A stretch of DNA of 64,000 nt, taken from contig UESW01004825.1 of assembly GCA_900491605.1 (NCBI GenBank), positions 62,001 through 126,000 of the forward strand, written 5' to 3'. A program made the translations under genes and the position numbers. A model generated the notes under the pieces. That model was not told the DNA's origin. It did no database searches and saw only the letters and a list, made by a program, of their open reading frames with translations. Below, piece by piece: positions 44,523-53,928 of this stretch (positions are counted from its first letter, which is position 1; the number at the start of each line of letters is the position of its first letter). The stretch is from Calamus simplicifolius. Taxonomy: Eukaryota > Streptophyta > Magnoliopsida > Arecales > Arecaceae.

Positions 44523-45984
44523 CTATAAATATGGAAATTTAAAATGTACTAGCCATTCAATCAGGTACATCCAACGATATTGTACCGGTCCAGCAATTTT
44601 AGCCTCGTTCGCCAAATGTAGTGGCAAATGCATCATAATATCAAAAAATGATGGTGGAAAGAGTATCTCCAACTTGCAAAGTGTTATTGCAATGGCAGCC
44701 TCTAACTTTTTCATATCTTCCATCCATAAAACCTTTGAAGATAACTTTTAAAGAAAGAGGAAAGCTCAATTAAGGCTTCTGATAATGGTTTACATAACCT
44801 TCCACGAATTGCAAGTAGTAAAAAATTTAACAAAAGGACATGACTGTTATGACTTTTCAATCCAAATATCTTGTGCTCTTTGGAATGAATGCATCTAGAA
44901 ATATTTGAGGAATATCCATCAGGCACCTTAATATTCTTTAAAAACTCACATAAAGCAGTTTTCTCTTCCGTAAACAGTGTATAACATGTAGCGGAAAATG
45001 TCTACTTTCCTTCATTTAGGATTGGATGAAGCTTTTCTCTTACACCCATATCCTTAAGATCACGACGAGCTTTGAGACTATCTTTTGTTTTTCCTTTAAT
45101 GTCTAAGAGTGTACCAACCACACTATCATATATTCTTTTCAATATGCATGACATCTAAATTATGACACAAGAGAAGGTCCTTCCAATATGGTAATTCAAA
45201 GAAAATACTTCTCTTTTTCCAATTATAGCTTTGCATGAAGTGTCCCCGTTTTCTTTTTTACCAATCTTACCAAATATAATATGTCTGAGCCCACGCAATT
45301 GATCAAGCACATCATATCCTAACAACTGCTTAGGAGGTGGCCTTAGCTCTTTCTCACCATTAAATTCCTTTTTAGAATTTCTCCATCTATGGTTAAGTGC
45401 CATAAAGTTTTAATAGGAATTTTTTTGCTACTCTTCGAAGATGAAGATTTTACAAAATTTGCTTTGCCTCTATTTGATTTTCATTGAGATATCCCACATA
45501 TAACACAGTGGTTCTCATTAACATACTCTTTCCAAAACAACATACAATCATTGACACATGCATCAATTTTCTCATAATAAAGGCCTAGATTTCAAATCAT
45601 CTTTCTAGCTTCATAAAATGAATTTGGTAATGTCTCACCTTCGGGAAGTGCCTCCTTAAATAATTTAAGCAAAGCATCAAAAGCCTTGTTACTCAATCCA
45701 TCAAGACATTTTAGTTGCCATAGCTTTAAAACAAAAGATAGCTTTGAGAACTTCTTGCAATTCAGATATAAACATGTCTCGGTCTCACTTAGTAGTCTAT
45801 GAAACATTGAAGGTCTCTCATGAGGCTCATCTTGGTCATTTGTATTTAAATTTGTAATGTCATAACCCTCTAAATAAGGGACTCTACAGGCATTATGTAT
45901 CAACTCTTGCATATCATCTATCTCCTCATCTTCCATATCAGTTTCTTCATTGACATTAACATTATCACAATGTATTTCCAACAA
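44523..45984 (-). pseudogene. TNPD: CACTA TNPD / TNP2 transposase, catalytic core deleted
   Basis: TNPD is the DDE transposase of En/Spm elements. The N-terminal part (45,984-45,592) has CKKFSKLSFVLKLWQLKCLDGLS and ALPEGETLPNSFYEARK. Then, with stops, come YEKIDACVNDCMLFWKEY and CVICGISQ (about 45,570-45,480). At about 45,400 the text jumps to KKEFNGEKELRPPPKQLLGYDV, leaving out roughly 200 residues that normally hold the first catalytic part of the TNP2 domain. It goes on in broken frames through an LPYWKDLLLCHNLDVMHIEK-like part (about 45,200-45,130) to DUF4218 (44,926-44,523: ISRCIHSKEHKIFGLKSHNSHVL, ITLCKLEILFPPSFFDIMMHLP, LANEAKIAGPVQYRWMY). It cannot be functional. Confidence 0.85.
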
Positions 45985-46208
45985 ATATAAATGTTTGTCT
46001 GGAAAAAATACTTTTTTCTACATATAATTTACTATCCGTAAGGAATAATTAATATTTCTCACGGTTGCCCTTTTTCCATCAAAAAAAATAGCGTATCACA
46101 ATATATTTCCAATGAATATAAATGTTTGTCAGGAAAAAATACTTTTTCCTATGTATAATTTACTATCCGTAGGGAATAATTGTTGCAAATATCTTTTTTC
46201 TTGTAGTG
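45963..46208. repeat. CACTA-1 right terminus with tandem subterminal duplication
   Basis: A segment of about 85 bases (cacaatgtatttccaacaaa ... tactatccgtaaggaataatt) at 45,967-46,053 recurs at 46,097-46,183. The terminal cttttttcttgtagtg ends at 46,208. Confidence 0.8.
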
Positions 46209-47276
46209 TTATCTGCAGCATCAAGTTCATGTCTAGTCATCTTAGATAATTGAGTGCAGGTGACTCCAACTCCATAACCCCTCACTCGACCATAGCGCTC
46301 TGGCCTCATCAGCTCCGTAAATACCTTGGCCTCAATGCAACTACTCTGTGTAGATGCTATAAAGTCATCAACACGCTCAGTATAAAGTTAGATCTTACTG
46401 AATAACAAAATCAAATTAAAATCGTTGCATAAAATAAATTGTAATAAATAATTACATATAAGTCCCTCGACTCATCTCTAACAAAAGTACGGTGAGTATG
46501 AGTCATCCGGTAAAACTCCACTTCACCGGGTTTCCGCCCATGCTCATCCATCTACAAGAAAAATTACATTTTTGTAAAACTGAATTTAATATTGATCAAG
46601 CTAGTTGCATGCAAAAAGTTTTCAACATTTACTTGGGTAGATTATAAAATGTTCATTCAAAAATTGTGCAAACTCTTGCACGACCCATCTCGGGCGGGTC
46701 ATCCACAGGGTCTTCCCGTGCTCCCCCCTCAGTGCAAACCACCCAATAGGTGGTTCGACATCGTACTGCGAACGAACTCTGTTGTGATTAGGCTCAGGAT
46801 TCGATGAGACAATCTCTATTTGGATGGTTTTCTAGTGAAAGATTCCGACTAGTGGTTTTAGTTTGAGTTCCGAGGTTCTTTACATGATGAATCCACCTTA
46901 TTGGGCTTCGACGGCAGCTACCTCGACTTGGAACGCATTGGAGGACCGAGGGCTAAAATAAAACTGAGCCAATGGGAACTCATGCATGCTGTAGAGGTGC
47001 TCGTTAACTCCATGAGTACCCAGCAAGATAGGGCGCAGTCACTGATCGTCGTGATTCAGATGATCTGTGAATCGATTATATTTCAAAGTATCTGCAACAA
47101 ACTTGCTAACAATTTTCTCAGTGGAATGCAAACTGACCGTAAGATGCGTTAAGATGCTAGCGTTGGAGAATGGCTGGGGATACCCCTCCACCCAGTTTCT
47201 ACTCGCCAATAACAATGCCACGCATATCTTCAAACTTCTGCAGCCGCTAGATATCACGGGAATACGGACGCTAAGG
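46209..47276. repeat. Tandem unit 3, right half: CACTA 3' exons + RIP fragment d
   Basis: Resumes the TNPA-like exon broken at 19,145 (atctgcagcatcaagttcatg...), carries the second exon piece (46,440-46,555) and RIP fragment d. It confirms that CACTA-1 inserted into an already existing third unit. Confidence 0.75.
46703..47276 (+). pseudogene. RIP gene fragment d
   Basis: Fourth copy of the RIP fragment. 46,901-47,152 is open and includes the active-site helix in the family context (Glu kept, but the usual Arg of the Glu-X-X-Arg spacing is replaced, so the catalytic pair is not complete). There is an 11-base duplication near 47,147 (gtaagatgcgttaagatgc) and a frameshift. It breaks off at about 47,276 in the middle of the C-terminal part and meets fragment e in opposite orientation. 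Confidence 0.65.
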
Positions 47277-47907
47277 CCGTTTGTGGCGTGGTTGCAGTAT
47301 GATGCCAATTGTGGCACCCGCCTCCCTTAGCATCCGTATTCTCGTGATATCTAGTGGCTACAGAGGTTTGAAGATATGTGTGGCATTGTTATCGGCGAGC
47401 AGCAACTAGGCAGAGAGGTATGCCCAGCCCTTCCATTCTCCAATGCCAGCATCTTACGGTAGGTTTGCATTCCAATGAGGAAATTGTTGGCAAGTTTGTT
47501 GCAGATACTTTGGAATCTAATCGATTTGCAGATCATCTGAATCATGATGATCAGTGATTGCGCCCTGTCTTGCTGGGTACTCATGGAGTTAACGAGCACC
47601 TCTACAGCATGTAGAGGTTCCCACTGGCTCAGTTTTATTTTAGCCATTGGTCCTCCAATGCGTTCCAAGTTGAGGTAGCTGCAGCCGTCGAAGCCCAAGA
47701 AGGTGAATTCATCATCGCATAGATGTAAAGAACCTCGAAACCTGAACTCGAACTACTGGTCAGAATCTTGCGCTCGAAAGCCATCCAAATAGAGATTGTC
47801 CCATCGAATCCTAAGCCTGATCACAACAGAGTTCGTTCGTAGTACGATGTTGAACCTCCTATTAGGTGGTTTGCGCTGAGGGGGGAGCACGGGAAGACCC
47901 TGTGGAT
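47277..47907 (-). pseudogene. RIP gene fragment e, inverted
   Basis: Fifth copy of the RIP fragment, on the minus strand, matching from the GLPVLPPQRKPPNR segment (47,907) to beyond the end point of fragment d (about 47,288). Open stretches 47,944-47,753 and 47,698-47,351 are separated by a frameshift and a TAG. The Trp of the LENG(W) segment is altered. Together with fragment d it makes an inverted repeat of about 575 bases per arm with almost no spacer. Confidence 0.65.
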
Positions 47908-48040
47908 GACCCGCCTGAGATGGGTCGTGTAAGAGTTCGCGCAATTTTTGAATAATCTACCCAATAGCGGATGTTCCTTGCCACTTGCACATTAAACTCC
48001 TTTGTGAATTCAGCCATTATCTTTCGCTGCTGCTACACTA
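47908..48040 (-). pseudogene. CACTA gene exon fragment (tentative)
   Basis: In minus sense the sequence reads MAEFTKEFNVQVARNIRYW from about 48,017, then joins the RIP fragment through the same 'gggtcatc...aggg' junction seen in the tandem units. The style fits an En/Spm accessory-protein exon, but it is short and I cannot assign it firmly. Confidence 0.3.
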
Positions 48041-48149
48041 AAAATGCTTGCTGATGGACAATTTGATTGCCTCCTGGGGTTAGCTGAAGTTGTAGTCCAT
48101 TTATTCCCAAGATTGCATGAGTTATAGGGAAAACATTATTTAAGAATGG

Positions 48150-48375
48150 CAGCAAGCTAGTCAAGTACTGGAGCCACATGAGTGCGTTCCAAAAAAAATT
48201 AATATTTATGACTAGCAGCAAGCTAGTAAAGGAGATCCATATGAATTTATCGTATGTTTCAAAAAAAAAATATTTCTGACTAGCGGCAAGCAAACCAAGT
48301 GGAGCCACATGAATTTACCGTGTCTATTAGAAAAAGACATTTATGACTAGCAGTAAACTAACAGCAAGCTAGACA
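48150..48375. repeat. About 70-bp tandem repeat, three copies
   Basis: 'gactagcagcaagctag...ggagccacatgaatttaccgt...aaaaaaatatttatgac' occurs three times with differences, followed by a doubled 'aagccttctgaaaggaagca' (48,377-48,415). Non-coding. Confidence 0.75.
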
Positions 48376-48580
48376 AAGCCTTCTGAAAGGAAGCAAAGCC
48401 TTCTAAAAGGAAGCAAGGAACAAGTCATTCAATAAGGACTTAATTGAAGGATATGGAGGTGATAGTATCTCATTATGGATTATCTGTTCTATCGGACTAC
48501 TGGTGACATTGAAATCTCTTCTTACCAATCATGATCTTTGGAAGTTGCTTCTCACTTGCACTAATCCAACCAAGAATTTA

Positions 48581-48893
48581 GGCACTGTTTGATATGGTGG
48601 ATAAGAGGGGATATCCCCTAGATATCCCTTCTTATCCCCAAATGCTATAGCTACAGAGGATAGTGCTAAAAAAGTTTAACTAGAAGGGATAACCCATGGT
48701 TAAGGGGATAACCCATGTTTAACCATGGGTTATCCCCAGAACTTATTCCATAGGAAACCCAGGAATAACTAAAGTTATCCCTTGATGGCAAAGTGGTAAT
48801 TTTAAAAAGGTGCTTATTCCCTCAGCTATCCCCTGGATAAATGCTATCATGTACATTTATCCAAGGATAACCCAAAAGTTATCAAATAGTGCC
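48581..48893. mobile_element. MITE, PIF/Harbinger (Tourist) type
   Basis: 313 bases. Inverted ends ggcactgtttgata and tatcaaatagtgcc (one mismatch), target duplication tta (48,578-48,580 and 48,894-48,896). The interior is rich in self-complementary pieces such as ggggataacccatg / catgggttatcccc. No coding capacity. The 3-base TTA duplication and GGCACTG-like ends fit Harbinger-derived MITEs. Confidence 0.8.
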
Positions 48894-48896
48894 TTA

Positions 48897-49442
48897 GTCC
48901 TAAGAGAATGGTCATGAAATCTATAAACAGTAGAGTTATGCTCTACAATTATGGAAGGCTTGAAGCCCTCTCCCTATGCCTAGCCCCCATCGCCTCCTAC
49001 GCACCTCGTAGGTAATGACTACTAGAGTAAAAAATTCCAAGGGAGAAGCTCTAAGTGGTAGCAGGCTGAGGAAAATGTGTTGTTCCCAACTCAATTCATT
49101 TCAGAACCGTAGCAAAATCTTTTGTATCAAATTCATTTAGAATTTGATTCTTCTTTGCATTGCGCAAAGAGTGGTAGTCACTCATTTATTTATTTTCCTT
49201 TATTTATTTATTTATTTATTTATTTATTTTCCTTTGTTTTGTTTCGGACATACTTCAATCGGAATACGTATCAATGCAATAAAAATACAAGAAATTAACA
49301 TGTCTCAACGCCAATTCTTATATTAATCAGTTGCAATGCAATTGAGTTGAACCGTGAAATAAATTGTTTACTCAACCTAATTTAAGGTATTAATTATCAA
49401 ACAATAGCAGATCCATCACATCATAGCTATCAACAAAAAAAA
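48897..49442. other. Non-coding stretch with (ttta)n microsatellite
   Basis: No gene recognised. (ttta)n with interruptions lies at 49,183-49,229. Confidence 0.6.
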
Positions 49443-49573
49443 AACCTATGAATAAAAAACTTTTATGGGAAGAACAAATCGAAACAGATTCCAAAGATAT
49501 ATACTGAATAAAAAACCTACGAATAAATAACTTTTGTGGGGAGAACAAATCGAAACAGATTCCAAAGATATAT
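49443..49573. repeat. About 65-bp direct repeats flanking the gypsy element; third copy at 52,520-52,580
   Basis: 'acctatgaataaaaaacttttatgggaagaacaaatcgaaacagattccaaagatatata' style unit occurs at 49,443-49,503 and 49,511-49,573, and again on the other side of the retroelement at 52,520-52,580. The element inserted next to the second copy of a pre-existing tandem repeat. Confidence 0.8.
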
Positions 49574-49575
49574 AG

Positions 49576-50525
49576 TGTTGCTGCTGAAATCTATCCTCCG
49601 GCTCGGGCGCGATTGGGCTGTAGCGTGGGCTCCCTCCTGGGTGGACCTGTAAGACAGTCCTCACGCGAGAGGCATTGAGAGTGGCCCTCTGTGGAAGACC
49701 CTTCGATGCTCAAGTCAGTGGAGATTAGCAATCAATAAATATGGGGAGAAGGATCCCTGAGGAAGAGTTCCTCCGACGCTCTCGTGGGAGCTTTTATGGC
49801 GTAGTGTGAGAACTGTGAATAAAAAATGGGTATAGAATAGTCGTACCTAAGAGGCTTGAGGGTGGTAGTATTTATAGGCGGTCACCTAACTTCTTGGATG
49901 TGCTCTGGATAAGGTCTGAAAGTTGTTGGGATTCGAAATGGATTCGAATTAGGTTGTTACAGGGCTGGTAGGATCCGTATCTGGTTAGTAAGAGGATCGA
50001 TGGCTGGGAGGCGGGGAGAGCTGGCCGATGGCTCGAGACTCAGTGGTTGCGTGGTCCCTAGGACACTATTGTAGGTCCTAGGCCACGTCTTGGCATTATT
50101 TCTTGTTTGGAATCTTATTCTGTTACAGTGAATTTGAACTCTTCCATGCCAGATTCCGTAGAGGTCTAAAGTAGCTCGGATCGGATGGCCGAGGAATGGT
50201 CTGGCCTTGATGGCAGAAGCATAAGAATAGCTCGGGTTACCGAGGCATAAGGTTGGCTGAATCTGCCGAAGTATAATGTGGTCGGCCGAGTTGGACTTTT
50301 GTGAAGCATGGAGTCAAGAACTCCTTGTCTAGGCTTCGTGATGCCATCCTTTGCGCGCAAAAGGTGCCAAGGGGGGCCAACGTGGTAACCATAAATGCCT
50401 TAATGATGGAAGAAGATAAGGTATTAAATGCCTTAAAAGCAGGTAGATGCACATGGCCTTTATGAGGCCATAAATGCCTTGGTGCGCATAGCGCGGCCAT
50501 GGAAGCCGATTTGTTGTGCCAAGGC
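49576..50525 (-). repeat. 3' LTR, incomplete
   Basis: Aligns with 51,051 to about 51,990 (tgttgctgctgaaatct, gggagcttttatgg, 'atttataggcggtcacc'). It loses similarity at about 50,525 where gag sequence starts. The terminal minisatellite and U3 start of the full LTR are missing. Confidence 0.85.
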
Positions 50526-50900
50526 AGGGAGAAGGCAGAGACAGCGTCGAGTCATGGCGAGAGGACACCGAAGAGAGGGATCGGGCCCGCCGAAATCTAG
50601 GGAGATCCTTGTCGCAGCCCCCTTGCGGGACTGGTCTGGCCTCCTCGGGTTGGTGTGGGGGTCCATGGCTCCATGCGGACCAGAAGAAGAGGTGGCTGAA
50701 GAAAAAGGAGTTGCGGCCTCCTCAGGGAGGCATGGAGCAGGGGCAGTTGTAACTGGATGGGGGGCTACAAGGTGCTCCTGAACCAGATGGGTCAGGGCTT
50801 GGACCTGCTGGACCAGTGTGGCGAACTGGTCCTGGGTCACTGGGACAGCCGGTGGCGATGGAGTCTCAGCTAGTGGCGGTGGCGGCGCGATGATACTCAT
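50460..50900 (-). pseudogene. Gag N-terminus of the deleted gypsy element
   Basis: Start at 50,900 (MSIIAPPPPLAETP), Pro/Ala-rich, with FATLVQQVQALTHLVQEHL, a short helix common at the start of plant gypsy gag proteins. It is cut by the deletion at about 50,525; the last residues are translated LTR. No capsid domain remains. Confidence 0.6.
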
Positions 50901-51032
50901 CGGATCGGGTCTCTAGGAGGCGACCTGGTCCTGGGCTTCAGAAGTTGCTCTTCTCCGATTAGCCATTGAAGTGGTTCTCTTCCAGATCGAGATCCTTGTA
51001 TCCTTTCTTCAAGTTTAACGGGACTTCAGGCC

Positions 51033-51050
51033 CTTCTTCTAGCGCCAATC
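51033..51050 (-). other. Probable primer-binding site of the gypsy element
   Basis: In element sense the LTR end agcagcaaca is followed by gattggcgctagaagaaggg; tggcgc is a frequent start of plant gypsy primer-binding sites. The tRNA cannot be named with certainty. Confidence 0.5.
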
Positions 51051-52483
51051 TGTTGCTGCTGAAATCTGTCCTCCGGCTCGGGTGCGATCGGGCTACAGCA
51101 TGGGCTCTCTCCTGGGCGGACCTGCAAGATAGTCCTCACGCGAGAGGCGTTGGGGGTGGCCCTCTGTGGAAGACCCTCCGACGCTCAAGTTAGTGGAGAC
51201 CAGCAATCAACAAATATGGGGAGAAAGATCCCTGAGGAAGAGTTCCTCCGATGCTCTCGTGGGAGCTTTTATGGCAGAGTGTGAGAACTGTGAATAAAAA
51301 ATGGGCATAGAATAGTCGTACCTGAGAGGCTTGAGGGTGGTAGTATTTATAGGCGGTCACCTGACTTCTTGGATGTGCTCTGGATAAGGTCTGAAAGTTG
51401 TTGGGATTCGAAACGGATTCAAATTAGGTTGTTACAGGGCCGGTAGGATTCGTATCTGGTTAGTTAGAGGATCGACGGCTGGGAGGTGGGGAGAGCTGGC
51501 CGATGGCTCGAGACTCAGTGGTTGTGTGGTCCTTAGGCCACTATTGTAGGTCCTAGGCCGCGTCTTGGCATGATTTCTTATTTGGAATCTTATTCTTTTG
51601 AACTCTCCCACGCCAGATTTCGCAGAGGTCTGAAGTAGCTCGGATCGGATGGCCGAGGAATGGTCTGGCCTTGATGGCAGAAGCATAAGAATAGCTCAGG
51701 TTGCCAAGGCATAAGGTTGGCTGAATCTACCGAAGTATAATGTGGTCGGCCGAGTCGGACTTCTGTGAAGCATGGAGTCAAGAACTCCTTGTTTTGGCTT
51801 CGTGATGCCATCCTTCGCGTGCAAAAGGTACCAAGGGGGCTAACGTGGCAGCCATAAATGCCTTAATGATGGAAGGAAATAAGGCAGGTGGATGCACATG
51901 GCCTTTATGAGACCAGAATTGCGTTGGTGCGAAGGACATAGCGCGGCGGTGAAAACCGAGCTAGAGTGCCGAGGTATATTGGCCGGGGCATGTTGGCCGA
52001 GCTATGTTGGCCGAGCCATGTTGGCCGAGCTATGCTGAAGATGGCCAAGGCTGAGGCTGGCCGAGCTATGTTGGTCGAGCTACGCTGAATCTGGCCGAGG
52101 CTGAGGCTGGCCAAGCCATGTCGGCCGAGCCATGTTGGCCGAGCCATCTTGGCCGAGCCATGTTAGCCGAGCCATCTTGGCTGAGCCATGTTTTCTCCTT
52201 TCTTTTATTCCATGCTCCTTTCTTTTATTCCATGCCAAGTCATTATGACTGTTTCTGCACCATTAAATGCTCCAGCCTATTGACTTGATGCTAGATATTA
52301 ATGAGGTGGCCCTTGGGAGAACCCAACCTTTTTCATCTTTTTCTCTTTCTTCATTATGAAGATACGCTTGTTGCTAGAATGTCGCGCCAGCTAGCCAGCT
52401 GGCAAGCAGGGCATTTGGATTGGGTGCGACCCCATCGCCAATGTGAGCGGTCAACAATGCAATGACGATTTTACCCTTCAACA
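51051..52483 (-). repeat. 5' LTR, complete
   Basis: 1,433 bases, plus-strand tgttgctgct...ttcaaca. A TATA-like ccataaaagc lies on the minus strand at about 51,266. The part towards 52,190 holds the 14-base minisatellite. Confidence 0.85.
51979..52190. repeat. 14-bp minisatellite (ggccgagccatgtt)
   Basis: About a dozen copies of ggccgagccatgtt / ggccgagctatgtt with interspersed 'gctgaggctggcc' variants. It lies in the U3 region of the LTR, at a place equivalent to the 13-base array at 2,077-2,345. Confidence 0.85.
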
Positions 52484-52813
52484 TATAGCTATCACTTCAT
52501 AGCTATCAACAAAAAAAAAGCCTACGAATAAAAAACTTTTATGGGAAGAACAAATCGAAAAAGATTCCAAAGATATATACCGAAGAAAAAAAAACCTTAA
52601 TTCCCAATTCGCTAAGCAGCAAACCCACCAAGAAACCAACTTATAAGAAATTTCTGTGAACTAGAAAGAATTAGACAAATCAAGAAAAAAATCCTAAAAC
52701 AAATCAAAACAGACATAATAAAAAGACAAATCCACATAATCACAAAGAAAACATTGGCTTAACCATTGAAAGAATCAGAGACGAATCCTCCAAACCTGGC
52801 ACCTTGTTACCAT
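52484..52813. other. AT-rich spacer, no gene seen
   Basis: Contains the third copy of the 65-bp repeat (52,520-52,580). Otherwise AT-rich with many A-runs. No gene. Confidence 0.5.
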
Positions 52814-53589
52814 GCTAACAATTGAAAAAGGGCCATTCAGGTTGAGCGATTCCATGTCCCATTGACTCCGGCTGCGGCTGTATAAAACCGCCCCTCCTGA
52901 TCCTCATAAAAGATAATCTTCGAAGAAAAAACTTGCTGCGGCTGTATAAAACCGCCCCTCCTTATGATCCTCGTAAAAGATAACATCTTCGAAGAAAAAA
53001 CTTGTGCCCATCTTAACGAGAGTCCATGCTTCATCTCCAGATCTCGCAAAAGCAAGCGATTGAGGAGAGGCGCAAATTACCATGGCGGTATACATAGAGT
53101 CAGACGTCCACATCACAATAGCCTTGGAATAGTAGTACCCACAAGTCTGATCTACGGTAATGAGGTTCATGAGGGACGACTGTGGGTTGTTGATGCTGTA
53201 ATGGGAGACGCGGCCGGAGTAGTCGAAGATGGGCTCGACGTCCGGAAAGGTGGTGATGGAAGGGAGCGTGATTCGGACTCTTGTGAGCTGGTTGAACATG
53301 GAGAGCTCGGAAAAGTCATCTAAAATCATGAGCCATCCATTTGAGGAGCCAATGCAACGGCGTCATCTGACTTTAGGGATAGCGACTGTCAACCCCACGC
53401 CGTGATAGAAATCATAGAATCTGCATATCTCGTTGGCTTCGTCGGCCTCGGTTCTGGTAAGTAAAAGCCAAGGGACTTGAGGGGGGTTGGGATTCAAAGA
53501 GACGACGAAGTTCCAGTTGGAGCAGACGGCGCGGCAACGGATGTAGTCGCGGCGAGAACATCGATTGGTAGATTTGAGATAAGGGCCAT
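52814..53589 (-). pseudogene. F-box / DUF295 gene, copy 2, broken
   Basis: Corresponds to copy 1 from the start codon (53,589) to about two thirds of the gene. A 19-base loss near 53,545 destroys the F-box frame. Further on the frame MILDDFSELSMFNQLTRVRITLP ... SLMNLITVDQTCGYYYSK is open (53,329-52,990), including the Arg codon that is a stop in copy 1. A 65-base tandem duplication (52,872-52,935 and 52,937-53,003; 'tgcggctgtataaaaccgcccctcc') follows. The last third (KYLIEILGN onward in copy 1) is absent: similarity ends at 52,814. Confidence 0.75.
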
Positions 53590-53705
53590 CCGATCCGAGA
53601 GAAAGAGAGAGAGGGGCCGGCCGGGTTAATGGAGAAGAGCAAGCCGACTGGTCTGGAGAAACGCAGGGATCGATAGGACGTCTAACTCTAGACGGATTTA
53701 TTTAT
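52814..53705. repeat. Segmental duplication, copy 2 (partner 578-1,427)
   Basis: Same orientation as copy 1. Upstream similarity continues to about 53,705 ('ctagacggatttat'). Confidence 0.85.
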
Positions 53706-53928
53706 AGAAAAAAATAAGAAAGGGAGGGTTACGTTAATGGAGCAAGCTACCGAGAAACGCAATATTAACGTACGTGATAGGTCTCTTAAAGATAATGATG
53801 AGATGCGAATCCTAAATGAATTTGAATTTCGCATCAATCCAGGAATTACAACTTCCTCGATATCACGTAGCCTAATTTCTATAATTCCGCACCAATCTAG
53901 GCTCTAACGGCCTGCCTCTTTAATTGGT
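53706..53928. other. Short spacer, no gene seen
   Basis: A small inverted repeat (gatgcgaa ... ttcgcatc, 53,803-53,835) is the only structure seen. Confidence 0.5.

Larger units (their letters stand above)
19146..46208 (-). mobile_element. CACTA-1: En/Spm-like DNA transposon with two nested copia elements
   Basis: Left terminus cacatacaagaaaaaag (19,146) and right terminus cttttttcttgtagtg (ends 46,208) form the CACTA inverted repeats; the left one has an extra base. Between them lie subterminal repeats, a minus-strand TNPD (TNP2) pseudogene and a TNPA-like gene, in the standard order. Without Copia-2 and Copia-3 and their 5-base duplications the element measures about 6.25 kb. It splits tandem unit 3. 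A clean 3-base target duplication is not evident; 'atc' occurs on both sides but with two extra bases on the right. Confidence 0.8.
49576..52483 (-). mobile_element. Tat-like Ty3/gypsy element with large internal deletion
   Basis: Flanked by target duplication tatag (49,571-49,575 and 52,484-52,488). A complete 5' LTR (51,051-52,483), a short internal part with gag start (50,526-51,050) and a partial 3' LTR (49,576 to about 50,525). Pol, polypurine tract and the first part of the 3' LTR are gone, so a deletion joined gag directly to the interior of the 3' LTR. The LTR is related to that at 1,428. Confidence 0.85.
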
